Source of the DNA: a virus
Virus record (IMG/VR): IMGVR_UViG_3300040807_000744
Span: 1-27,289 of that record
Strand: one strand, 5' to 3'
Length of the DNA: 27,289 nt
The translations under genes were made by a program, and so were the position numbers. Below, in pieces: positions 19,412 to 27,289 of the stretch (position 1 is the first letter of the stretch; each line of letters begins with the position of its first letter). The notes under the pieces are model-generated. The model worked only from the letters and a program-made list of their open reading frames with translations. It did no database searches and was not told where the DNA came from.

Positions 19412-21484
19412 ATGGCAATTAAGAAAATAGATTTTTTCGGGCGATTTGAGCCACCCCCTGCCGATGAGTCTACTGCGCGTCGATTTAGAGCGCTTGCTGG
19501 TGTTGCCGATCAAGTCAATGAAATAGCGACGGCGTTTGCTCAAAAAGAATTAGATGTTCGGGCGCAAAAGGCAAAACAAGCTGGCGCAGAAGCTGGCGAG
19601 TTAGCGGGCCTTAAAGCTGCCGAGACTGGTTTATTTGAGCCAAGAGAGTCGGGTGCTATTGTTTACGATGAAGCATATAACGCCGCATTAGAGTCTGCCT
19701 ATCTAGCCCAGATATCCAATGACGCAAGAAACGAAATTGACCGCGTAGCTATTGAAGCGCCGGATGATGTGCAGTCATTTTTAAATCTTGCAGGAAAGGC
19801 AAGGGCTGGAATACTCGAAGGTGCCGATAATCGGTTTTCTGAAGTCATTGATGCGACTATCAGCAACTTTATAGAAGCAAAGAAAAACCGAATATTCTCC
19901 GCAGAAAAAACGAAGAATCGCAACATGGCAAACGAAGCCAGAACTGCGGAGATCAACCAGGCTTTAATATCTACAGCGCAATATGCACGTGAAGGCGACA
20001 AGACCCAAGCATTAGCTAACCTAGCCCAAGCCGAAGTTACCATAGACTCTATGGTTGCTACTGGTGACCTAGCCATTGACAAAGCCAAGGAAATGAAGCG
20101 AGCTGGTCGGCGTGAAATGGTCGAGCAGGAATACAAGTTTGAGCTTGATTCGTTGGTTGAGGCCGAAGGATTTGGTGTGGCGTATAAAAGATTATCAGAG
20201 TTTGAGCGCCCCGAATCATTTACACCGGATGAGTGGACTGCATTCCAATCTGCTGCGTCTAGCGAGCTGTCACGCGCTAATTCTATTAGAGATGCGTCTA
20301 AGGCTGTAAACGATAAAGACATTCAGCAGTCAATTAAGCAATACTCTCAGGCGGTCTCCTTAGGCTTTGATATTGACCCAGAAGAAAAAGCTAGAGTTCA
20401 AGGCTTGGTATCTGGCACTGATTACCAAAAAGACTTTGACCGAGTAAACCGTGTTGCTGGTTTCAGTGTTATGTCTGCCAAGGCTAGAAATGATGCGTTG
20501 CAACAAGCGCAAACTGGTAAGCTAGCAGATATTGAGGATTACAAAGCACTGCTAACTGCTAACGATGAAATTAATAAACTGGCGCAGAAAGACCCATTTA
20601 GGCTTGGTGTTCAGCAAGGCTTAATCACTCAAGACCCGCTAGACATTCAGAATCCGCAGTCTTTCGGAAAGAGAATAGAGCAAGCCAAGATTCTATCGCA
20701 ACACTACGGGCTGCCAGTTCCCGTAATGACAAGCGAAGAAGCAGAAACATTCTCTAAGCAAATCGACCAGATGACCCCAGAAGAAAAGGTGAACACTGCG
20801 GTTACACTAAATCAAGCTCCCGAAACGTGGGGTATGCTGGCCAGCAAAAACCAAGCGGCATTCTCAATGGCTGGCGCTACTGGTGACCGCGACTTAATGA
20901 GCCGCGTATTCTCAGGCCAAGAGAAAATTAAAAGCGGATTAATTGAAGCGCCAAAGAAAAGCGAATACCTAGCAGAATTCGATGACTATGTTGGCGATGT
21001 GTACGGGCTAAAAGATAAGGCCGCTGTACTACAGGCGGCTGTCGCGTATTACTCTGACACTCAAGTGCCAGGCGAAATGTTTGACGCTGGCTTGTTTGAA
21101 GAGGCGGTCGAGGCTGTGACTGGCGGCATTGACACCTATAACGGGTTTAAAATCGCATTACCTCGCGGTATTAGTGATGATGACTTTGAGACTTACATTG
21201 ACGGCATAGACGCCGATTACATTGATAGCATAGGCGGCGTTACTGGATATACGTCCAACCAAGCAGTAAGAGCGATTAGAGATGGGCGGCTAATCAGTGT
21301 TGGAGATAATCAATATGTCGTCTCGGTCAATGGCTCCCAGGTTCTTATGAGCAAAGACGGCAACCCATTAATGCTGTCTTACGAAGAAGAAGTAGTCGCA
21401 AAAGCGCAGTCTGAATCATTCTTTAAGCGACAAAGTACATCCGAAATATTGGGTGAAGCTATTCGCGAGCAAAGGATTAGATAA
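19412..21484 (+). CDS. Internal virion protein C (T7 gp15 type)
   Basis: 690 residues (T7 gp15 is ~747), almost all helical with long charged segments such as FAQKELDVRAQKAKQAGAEA and NRIFSAEKTKNRNMANEART. Position between gp14- and gp16-like genes and starting motif KKIDFFGRFEPP are those of podovirus ejection proteins. It would form the periplasmic tunnel. C-terminal ~60 residues hold a small beta part (ISVGDNQYVVSVNGSQVLMS) that could bind gp16. Ends in a TAATG overlap. Confidence 0.8.
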   Translation: MAIKKIDFFGRFEPPPADESTARRFRALAGVADQVNEIATAFAQKELDVRAQKAKQAGAEAGELAGLKAAETGLFEPRESGAIVYDEAYNAALESAYLAQISNDARNEIDRVAIEAPDDVQSFLNLAGKARAGILEGADNRFSEVIDATISNFIEAKKNRIFSAEKTKNRNMANEARTAEINQALISTAQYAREGDKTQALANLAQAEVTIDSMVATGDLAIDKAKEMKRAGRREMVEQEYKFELDSLVEAEGFGVAYKRLSEFERPESFTPDEWTAFQSAASSELSRANSIRDASKAVNDKDIQQSIKQYSQAVSLGFDIDPEEKARVQGLVSGTDYQKDFDRVNRVAGFSVMSAKARNDALQQAQTGKLADIEDYKALLTANDEINKLAQKDPFRLGVQQGLITQDPLDIQNPQSFGKRIEQAKILSQHYGLPVPVMTSEEAETFSKQIDQMTPEEKVNTAVTLNQAPETWGMLASKNQAAFSMAGATGDRDLMSRVFSGQEKIKSGLIEAPKKSEYLAEFDDYVGDVYGLKDKAAVLQAAVAYYSDTQVPGEMFDAGLFEEAVEAVTGGIDTYNGFKIALPRGISDDDFETYIDGIDADYIDSIGGVTGYTSNQAVRAIRDGRLISVGDNQYVVSVNGSQVLMSKDGNPLMLSYEEEVVAKAQSESFFKRQSTSEILGEAIREQRIR

Positions 21485-23163
21485 TGCCATTTCTGTCTCA
21501 AACAGATAAGCGCGCTCGGCTTCAGCAGTTCCAACCTGCCGAGTTTCAGGAAGACCCGACATTCGGTGAAGTGTTTGGCGCGGGCGTTGGTCAGGTTGTA
21601 GACGAGGAAATGTCTATATCCTACCTGTTAAACAATGAAGCATTAAATGCTAGAAAGGCTGAAGCTAAGAAGTTAGCAAATGCTGGAGCGTTAAACATCG
21701 ATCAGTACACCAATTACATGGGCGAGATTGACTATGATCGAATTGCCAGTGAAACTGGTTTAGTTAAGTCTGACAAAGAAGTATTTGAGCAGCGCAGTGA
21801 GTTATTAAGAAAGCGCAGAGAGTATCGAGAAGACGTATTTGAGCGCGGTTCCGGCATGGCTCAATTCTTTGGTATGGCTACAGGCTTTATGCTTGACCCT
21901 ATCAATATTGCAACGATGCCGATTGCTACCTCATCCGCTACATTAAAAGGAATGTCTACCCTTGCTGGCGCAATGAGGGTTGCAAGAAACGAAGCGGCAT
22001 TAGCGGCAAGTGCAGAACTTTTGATTCAGCCATTAGTCTATCAGCATAAGCATGATATTAACTCGCCCTATTCAGCCACCGATGCGCTTACAGCTATTGC
22101 TACTGCGGCAACTGGTGCGGCTGTCTTGGGTGGAATTACTGGTGGATTAGCTGGCTATCTAAGAAAAGTTAGAGAGCAATCTGCGCCATTTGTTCCAGAG
22201 CAACCTAGCGTTGAACAACCGTTTATTAGAGACCCAGAGCAGCCAGCATACAGCCCAGAACTACAAGCGTATGAAACGCTAGCCAGGATTGAAGAAGACC
22301 TCAAGATGAATAAGATGTCTACGTCTTACAGTCTTGTGGCAGAGCAGTATGGCAAGTACAAGCAAGGTGAAATTGACTCTGTAATGGAGTTAAACAAGCA
22401 GGCATCGAAGGCTTTAGAGACAAGAAAGTCTGAACTATTAAAGGCCAATAGAGAGACATACGGGCGCTTTATTGCTGCGGCTGGCGGGATTAATCGCCAG
22501 GCATGGGAAGCCGAGGGATTTGATCTTGCTGACCTAAAATTAATCAAAGGCGACTTTGGTAAACCGTTTGTTAGAAAGACTGGCGGCCTAACTCCAGATG
22601 ATCTAGCCGAAGTATTAACTGAGCTTCAGCAGCAGGGCTATCCGATTCGCATAGATATGGAAGCCAATAAAGCCTTAGAGTTTGTTCAAGAGCTTATACA
22701 GCGTGGTGATAGACGTTTAAGCGCCGATGTCGAATCAGAGCTAGCAAGGATTGACGACCAATTAGACAGCATTGCAAGAGATACTGAAGCAGACGTTTTA
22801 GATACGGTATATGGTCGAGCGGTTAGAGAAGACATTCAGACTGACGTTGACTGGCTGAGAGAGTATGAATCGCGCTTAGAAGAATATTCCGAGCCACTTA
22901 AAACGCCAGAAATGTATGCTGAAGCACCCAGGATGGATGCTGCGCCACAAACCATTAGCGCAAGAGAGCGAGACGTTTTAGAGCGTAATGGTCTAGCAAA
23001 AGACTACGATTACGACATTGCGGAATACAAGCAATTAGTAGATCAGGACACACCTGTATTAAACTTTGACGGTGAAAACATAGTAGATGCGAAGGCTATC
23101 ATTGACGATTACGATAGCCAAATCGAAGGATTAAACGGCGTATTGGAGTGTGCTCTTGGCTAG
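21484..23163 (+). CDS. Ejection protein, N-terminal part of gp16-like protein
   Basis: 559 residues: LQQFQPAEFQEDPTFGEVFG, GVGQVVDEEMSISYLLNNEA, a hydrophobic stretch FFGMATGFMLDPINIATMPI, IQPLVYQHKHDINSPYSATD and TGAAVLGGITGGLAGYLRK. These match the N-terminal half of gp16-like internal virion proteins of marine podoviruses, and hydrophobic parts fit inner-membrane passage. No SLT-type lytic transglycosylase motif was found, unlike T7 gp16. It ends at 23163 with LECALG, where homologues I recall continue in one chain. The second half follows in the +1 frame. Confidence 0.75.
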   Translation: MPFLSQTDKRARLQQFQPAEFQEDPTFGEVFGAGVGQVVDEEMSISYLLNNEALNARKAEAKKLANAGALNIDQYTNYMGEIDYDRIASETGLVKSDKEVFEQRSELLRKRREYREDVFERGSGMAQFFGMATGFMLDPINIATMPIATSSATLKGMSTLAGAMRVARNEAALAASAELLIQPLVYQHKHDINSPYSATDALTAIATAATGAAVLGGITGGLAGYLRKVREQSAPFVPEQPSVEQPFIRDPEQPAYSPELQAYETLARIEEDLKMNKMSTSYSLVAEQYGKYKQGEIDSVMELNKQASKALETRKSELLKANRETYGRFIAAAGGINRQAWEAEGFDLADLKLIKGDFGKPFVRKTGGLTPDDLAEVLTELQQQGYPIRIDMEANKALEFVQELIQRGDRRLSADVESELARIDDQLDSIARDTEADVLDTVYGRAVREDIQTDVDWLREYESRLEEYSEPLKTPEMYAEAPRMDAAPQTISARERDVLERNGLAKDYDYDIAEYKQLVDQDTPVLNFDGENIVDAKAIIDDYDSQIEGLNGVLECALG

Positions 23164-25465
23164 CTTCGCACAATGTATAGACATAGCCTATAAGAATGGG
23201 CGCATAACTAAGGAAATTGCCGATCTAATAAAATCGTCGGACGATCCCAATGCGGCTATTGACAATCTTTTAGGTGAGTTAACTCGTAATAAGCGCGAAG
23301 CCGCTATCCAGGCTGTGCGTATCGCGCAACGATACGATGATATTAAAAGCCACCCAGACGGGATGATGGCTGGCCTAATAGCGACGATGACAAAAGACAA
23401 TCGCCAAAAAGCAAAATACAACAATGTTGATTCTTTGGCTCGCTTTTATACAGATAAATACAGCTCCAAGTTAGCTAATGTTTTATCTAAATACCGAACT
23501 CGCATGTTTGGTTTTAGTCAGGATGAAGAAGGCCTAGAGAAAATGATTCGCGCTATTTATGGTGAGGATGTTGGCGATCCTGAAATTAGCAAGTTTGCTA
23601 AAGATTGGTTAGATGTTACCGAAGAAATTCGCCAGACATTCAATGCTCGCGGCGGGTCTATATCTAAGAATGAGAGCTGGTTATTGCCGCAAAATCACGA
23701 TGCAACTGCGATTAAGAAAGTAGGTTTAGAGCAATGGAAGGCTAAGATTCGACCCATGCTGGACGAGTCTAAAATGTTTACCGATGAGCCGTACCAGTTT
23801 ACCGATGCGGCTTCAGACCAGATAGATGAGGCTCTGAATGCAGTATATGAAACCATTACGACTCACGGTTTAAACAAAGTTAAAGAGTTTTCCAGCCCCA
23901 GGCTAGGCAAAAAACTATCGAGACGAGGCGGTGAGCAGCGATTTTTATACTTTAAAGATGCAAACTCGTGGCTATCTTATCAAAGAGAGTTTGGTCGAGG
24001 CGATATTTTTACCACATTAACCGACCACATTAGCCAAAGATCGCATGACATAGCGCTAATGGAGCTGTTTGGCACTAACCCAGATGCGGCATTTAATGGC
24101 CTGTTGGCTCGCATTAGAACCGAATCAGACGTTAGCGGATATCAATTATCTTTTGCCAATTCAGTATGGAATGTGGTTTCGGGTAAATTAAGCCGAGGCG
24201 ACATGGTTGGTCTTGCTGACTTTATGCAGACGACTCGCAACGTTTTAACTGCTAGCACATTAGGAAAGGCATTCTTATCTGCAATTTCAGATACTGGCTT
24301 TCAGGCTATTACGTCTATGTATAATGGCGTTCCTGCTATGCGTGTATTTAAGCGTATCTTTAGCCAGATGAATCCAGCGAATGAAGCGGATCGAATCTTT
24401 GCGGTTAAGATTGGTTTGGGCGCTGAGGCGTGGCTAGGACGAGCCATGGCGGCAAACAGATATTCAGATGTCTATGGCACTGGAATGTCTACAAAGATCG
24501 CTGAAGGCGTGATGAGATTTTCTTTGTTGCAACCTTGGACCGATGCGGGGCAAAAAGCATTCAGCATGGAGTTTAGCTCGTTGCTGGCCGAGAACTTTGG
24601 CAAATCATTAAGCGAGCTAGACGATCCATTACAAAGACAGTTTGCTGCTTATGGTATTACTGAGGGCGACTGGAATCTGTTTAGAAAGAGTAAGACCCTA
24701 GATTACAAAGGCGCTAAGTTTGCCGATATGACTCAGGATGGTGGCGTCAAGTTTCACCAGATGATAATGACCGAGCGTGACTATGCTGTGCCCGTGCCAG
24801 ACTCTAGGGTTCGGGCGATAACCACTGGTGGTTATGGGCGCGGTACGGTTGGCGGCCAAATCATGCGGACCATAATGAACCTTAAATCGTTCCCGATTAC
24901 CATTGCCACAACCCATTTGTATCGCATGGCATTCCAGGCTACTACTGGCCAGAAGTTGCAGTATGGCGGTTTTTTAATGGCAAGTACCACTGCGCTAGGC
25001 GGCGTTGCATTGTTGGCTAAAGACTTTGCTGCGGGTAGAGAGCCAAGAGAAGTGGACGAGAAATTCCTAGCGGCTGCAATTGCTCAAGGTGGTGGCGTTG
25101 GCATCTTTGGTGACTACGTATTTTCTGACGTGAACCGATTTGGTCAAGGCCCAATATCTAGCGCATTCGGCCCGACCGGAGAGCTAGCAGAAAAGACCAT
25201 ATCTTTAGTTCTTGGCAATATGCAGCAAGCCGTTAAGGGTGAGGAAACAAATGTATTGGGCGAGGCTGTGCGTTATGTAGAGCGTTATACGCCCGACACA
25301 TGGCAGACACATTTATTCAAAAATGCGTTTTTCGATCAAATGGAGATGATGGCTGACCCTGAAGCGCAACGCAGGTATAATCGCATGATGAGAAAACGTA
25401 TGCGAGAATACAATCAAGATTATTGGTGGAAGCCAGGCGAACCATTACCAGAGGCATTACAATGA
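23150..25465 (+). CDS. Ejection protein, C-terminal part of gp16-like protein
   Basis: 771 residues if begun at GTG 23150; a TTG at 23156 with GGAG 7 nt upstream is the better reinitiation site. Features: CIDIAYKNGRITKEIADLIK, FGFSQDEEGLEKMIRAIYGE, a long helical middle, GRGTVGGQIMRTIMNLKSFP and hydrophobic TATTL-like GGFLMASTTALGGVALLAKD, the C-terminal half of gp16-like proteins. Overlaps the previous gene by 14 nt in another frame. The two together are about 1,330 residues, near T7 gp16 at 1,318. Either a natural split, reinitiation, frameshift or sequence error. Confidence 0.75.
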   Translation: MLLASFAQCIDIAYKNGRITKEIADLIKSSDDPNAAIDNLLGELTRNKREAAIQAVRIAQRYDDIKSHPDGMMAGLIATMTKDNRQKAKYNNVDSLARFYTDKYSSKLANVLSKYRTRMFGFSQDEEGLEKMIRAIYGEDVGDPEISKFAKDWLDVTEEIRQTFNARGGSISKNESWLLPQNHDATAIKKVGLEQWKAKIRPMLDESKMFTDEPYQFTDAASDQIDEALNAVYETITTHGLNKVKEFSSPRLGKKLSRRGGEQRFLYFKDANSWLSYQREFGRGDIFTTLTDHISQRSHDIALMELFGTNPDAAFNGLLARIRTESDVSGYQLSFANSVWNVVSGKLSRGDMVGLADFMQTTRNVLTASTLGKAFLSAISDTGFQAITSMYNGVPAMRVFKRIFSQMNPANEADRIFAVKIGLGAEAWLGRAMAANRYSDVYGTGMSTKIAEGVMRFSLLQPWTDAGQKAFSMEFSSLLAENFGKSLSELDDPLQRQFAAYGITEGDWNLFRKSKTLDYKGAKFADMTQDGGVKFHQMIMTERDYAVPVPDSRVRAITTGGYGRGTVGGQIMRTIMNLKSFPITIATTHLYRMAFQATTGQKLQYGGFLMASTTALGGVALLAKDFAAGREPREVDEKFLAAAIAQGGGVGIFGDYVFSDVNRFGQGPISSAFGPTGELAEKTISLVLGNMQQAVKGEETNVLGEAVRYVERYTPDTWQTHLFKNAFFDQMEMMADPEAQRRYNRMMRKRMREYNQDYWWKPGEPLPEALQ

Positions 25466-27289
25466 CAGTAGCAAGCAACACAAGCCGTAACCAATATACC
25501 GCTACCAGTGGTCAGACGGTATTCCCATATACGTTTGAGATATTCGATAAGAATGATGTGGTCGTTATTAAAGGCTCTACCATTCTTGCTGAAGGTACAA
25601 ACTATACCGTATCAGGTGTTGGCAGTGAGGGCGGTGGAAATATTACTCTGCTTGTTGGCGCAACCGCTGGTGAAATCCTTACAATCTATCGGGATATGGC
25701 GTATCAGCGTTTAACTGACTATCAAACCTCGGGTGACTTTCTAGCCCAAGAAGTAAACGACGACTTTGATCGCTTGTGGTTGGCCGTTCAGCAGAATGAA
25801 GATTCTGACGTTCGGTCTATCAGAAAGCCTGTTACCGACCTAGATAGCATTAACATGGAGCTTCCCATTGCTAGCGATAGGGCCAACAAGTATCTGAAGT
25901 TTGGTGGCAATGGTGAAGTGGTCGCTGTAGCAACATCATCTACTGCCGATTCAGGAACCATATACATAGAAGAATATGGTGGTGGTGTAAATGTTAGCGC
26001 CGCACAAAACACATCTGCATTGATTGCCGCTGTAGCAGCTTCGGATGGCGGCACTGTTGCCATTGGTCATTACCCTGTTAGCGGAAGCAACACATACCAG
26101 TTTAACTCCACTGAAATTACATCCGATGTTGTAACCTTGTCATTTAACAACGCAACCATTCTGGGTGCCGATGACGGTGTTGGCGATGCGTTCTTTAAGT
26201 TTAACGCAAAGAAAGTAACAATCACTGGAAAGGCCACAATAAACTGCCAGGATAATTATGCGGCTGGCATTATGGTTTACAACGACGATGCCAGTGAGGC
26301 CGAGACAAACCTGATTGAAGGCATGAAGATATTAAATGTCTTTCAGGATACAGCCCTAACATCTACTCAGGCTAACGGTATCGTTATCTGGGGCGGGTTT
26401 GCTGGTAGCTTAATCCAAGACTGTACGATTAATGGCGTTGCCAGTAATGGCCCTGACACGGTTGCAGGTGGTGCTATTGCACGTGGTATTTTATTCAGAT
26501 ACCTATCGTCTACTGGATTAGTATCGAAAGAGAATATTGTTCAGTCTTGCCATATTGAAGACCTAACCCCCGCGTCTGAAGCGGATGGCATCTTTGCTCA
26601 AGAAAGCCCGTACGAGTATGTAAACAACAATTCACTTACGGTAAATAACTGTACGTTCGTAAACTGTGAGAAGCGCGCCGTTAAAAGCCAGGTTCCCATC
26701 TTTGTTGCTACAAACAACAAGGTATTCAGAACGCGCGCATTTGATTTAAGCGATCTAACTACTCAGCCTTTTGGTGTAGACTTTGACGCCCAATATGGTG
26801 GTGCTTACATTGCGGGCAATACTTCGGTTTGGGAGTCTGGGTCATACGCTCCAACATCGTTTGCTGTAGTAAGTTGTAAGATGACGCTAGAAGAAGGCGG
26901 CTCAATCTCATCTACAGGTAAGCGTAACTACAATAGCAATATCGTAGACAACACTGTTTACATTGGTGATGACACTATTCGATCCGGCAGTCAGAGAACC
27001 ATTGTCTTATTGCAGAACCGAATTGCTGCCGATGATTCATTCTGGTCTAACTTTGGTACGGTTACGGTAGAGAACAACACAATACAGGGCCCCGTTAAAC
27101 AGTTTGGATGGGGCTTCTTAATTGGTACTACTGGCGAGAAACAGTTTGAGCAATTCAACATCTTGAATAACTATGTTGAGGATGCCGATCAGATTGTGCT
27201 ATTGACTAATGACACATCAAACACCCCAGGCGGGGCGACAACCTTTGCGGGTAACATTACGATCAAAGGGTGTTCTATTCGAGATAAAG
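25462..27289 (+). CDS. Tail fibre/spike protein with T7-type N-terminus and beta-helix body, 3'-truncated
   Basis: 609 codons open to the window end, so the 3' end is missing. ATG 25462 overlaps the preceding stop (ATGA). Residues ~1-125 are the T7 tail-fibre N-terminal domain that docks on the nozzle: NTSRNQYTATSGQTVFPYTF, EILTIYRDMAYQRLTDYQTS, GDFLAQEVNDDFDRLWLAVQ. From ~173 on comes a right-handed parallel beta-helix: an NTSALIAAVAASDGGTVAIG start as in pectate-lyase-like proteins, then repeated short turns with ITGKATINCQDN, SLIQDCTINGV, LTVNNCTFVNC, VTVENNTIQGP, ITIKGCSIRDK. Such bodies often bind or cut surface polysaccharide; catalytic residues cannot be picked out. Confidence 0.88.
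   Translation, partial: MTVASNTSRNQYTATSGQTVFPYTFEIFDKNDVVVIKGSTILAEGTNYTVSGVGSEGGGNITLLVGATAGEILTIYRDMAYQRLTDYQTSGDFLAQEVNDDFDRLWLAVQQNEDSDVRSIRKPVTDLDSINMELPIASDRANKYLKFGGNGEVVAVATSSTADSGTIYIEEYGGGVNVSAAQNTSALIAAVAASDGGTVAIGHYPVSGSNTYQFNSTEITSDVVTLSFNNATILGADDGVGDAFFKFNAKKVTITGKATINCQDNYAAGIMVYNDDASEAETNLIEGMKILNVFQDTALTSTQANGIVIWGGFAGSLIQDCTINGVASNGPDTVAGGAIARGILFRYLSSTGLVSKENIVQSCHIEDLTPASEADGIFAQESPYEYVNNNSLTVNNCTFVNCEKRAVKSQVPIFVATNNKVFRTRAFDLSDLTTQPFGVDFDAQYGGAYIAGNTSVWESGSYAPTSFAVVSCKMTLEEGGSISSTGKRNYNSNIVDNTVYIGDDTIRSGSQRTIVLLQNRIAADDSFWSNFGTVTVENNTIQGPVKQFGWGFLIGTTGEKQFEQFNILNNYVEDADQIVLLTNDTSNTPGGATTFAGNITIKGCSIRDK

Noticed and set aside
19699-20322. 207-codon ORF on the - strand inside the gp15-like gene
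   Set aside because: Exact antisense of a confident helical virion gene, Ser/Ala-rich with no domain, opposite to every late gene. A codon-bias shadow.
1-27289. CRISPR array, insertion sequence or integrase
   Set aside because: No regularly spaced repeats, no transposase or recombinase motifs and no terminal inverted repeats were seen.

Overview
The window is part of a tailed double-stranded DNA bacteriophage with podovirus architecture. It carries the T7-type virion module: large terminase, head-tail connector, scaffold, major capsid protein, tail tubular proteins A and B, three to four internal virion (ejection) proteins and a tail fibre with a T7-type N-terminus. The sequence gives no host name. 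Codon use, Shine-Dalgarno strength and the resemblance of the capsid and ejection proteins to marine podoviruses suggest a Gram-negative, probably marine gammaproteobacterial host (inference). No integrase, RNA polymerase, DNA polymerase, tRNA gene or CRISPR array is visible. The window opens inside a lysozyme gene and closes inside the tail fibre gene, so the missing part of the genome is probably the fibre end, other lysis genes and the lysozyme start, perhaps on a circular map.

Layout. (1) 1-310: the 3' part of a T4-type lysozyme on the + strand, then a UUCG-loop terminator that reads correctly for the opposing leftward genes. (2) 320-7969: a leftward (- strand) block of about 21 mostly small, tightly coupled genes. 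From its promoter end it holds small unknown proteins (7969 to 6476), a TGT/DpdA-like protein (5529-6287), a MORN-like small protein, zinc-finger and small proteins, an ERF single-strand annealing protein, a small protein with an SSB-like acidic tail, and an XRE-type HTH protein. After a structured 306-nt non-coding gap (3474-3779) come HTH/replication-like proteins, an HTH-metallophosphoesterase fusion, a zinc ribbon and an HNH/NinG-like nuclease. (3) 7970-8137: a divergent control region with a leftward promoter, a rightward promoter and a 30-bp inverted-repeat operator candidate. (4) 8138-27289: a rightward late block running packaging, portal, scaffold, capsid, tail tube, ejection proteins and fibre, with most genes joined by ATGA or TAATG overlaps.

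How it fits together. The leftward block looks like early functions: host takeover, recombination-dependent replication and possibly DNA modification. ERF, the SSB-tailed protein, the metallophosphoesterase and the NinG-like nuclease form a plausible recombination set for a phage relying on host polymerases. The rightward block builds and packages the virion. UUCG-capped hairpins occur at the end of the leftward block, in the 3.6-3.8 kb gap and after the capsid/decoration genes, probably setting relative transcript levels.

Most notable points: a gp16-like ejection protein split into two overlapping frames whose combined length matches T7 gp16; a discoidin-like domain inserted into tail tubular protein B; a lone TGT/DpdA-like gene without visible 7-deazaguanine synthesis genes; a shared beta domain in two structural proteins flanking tail tubular protein A; a repeated hairpin-plus-leader module between small early genes; and a beta-helix fibre/spike running off the window end. 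Several genes under 60 codons were found by hand translation (5135, 5356, 7115, 7297, 8138, 3300, 6476).
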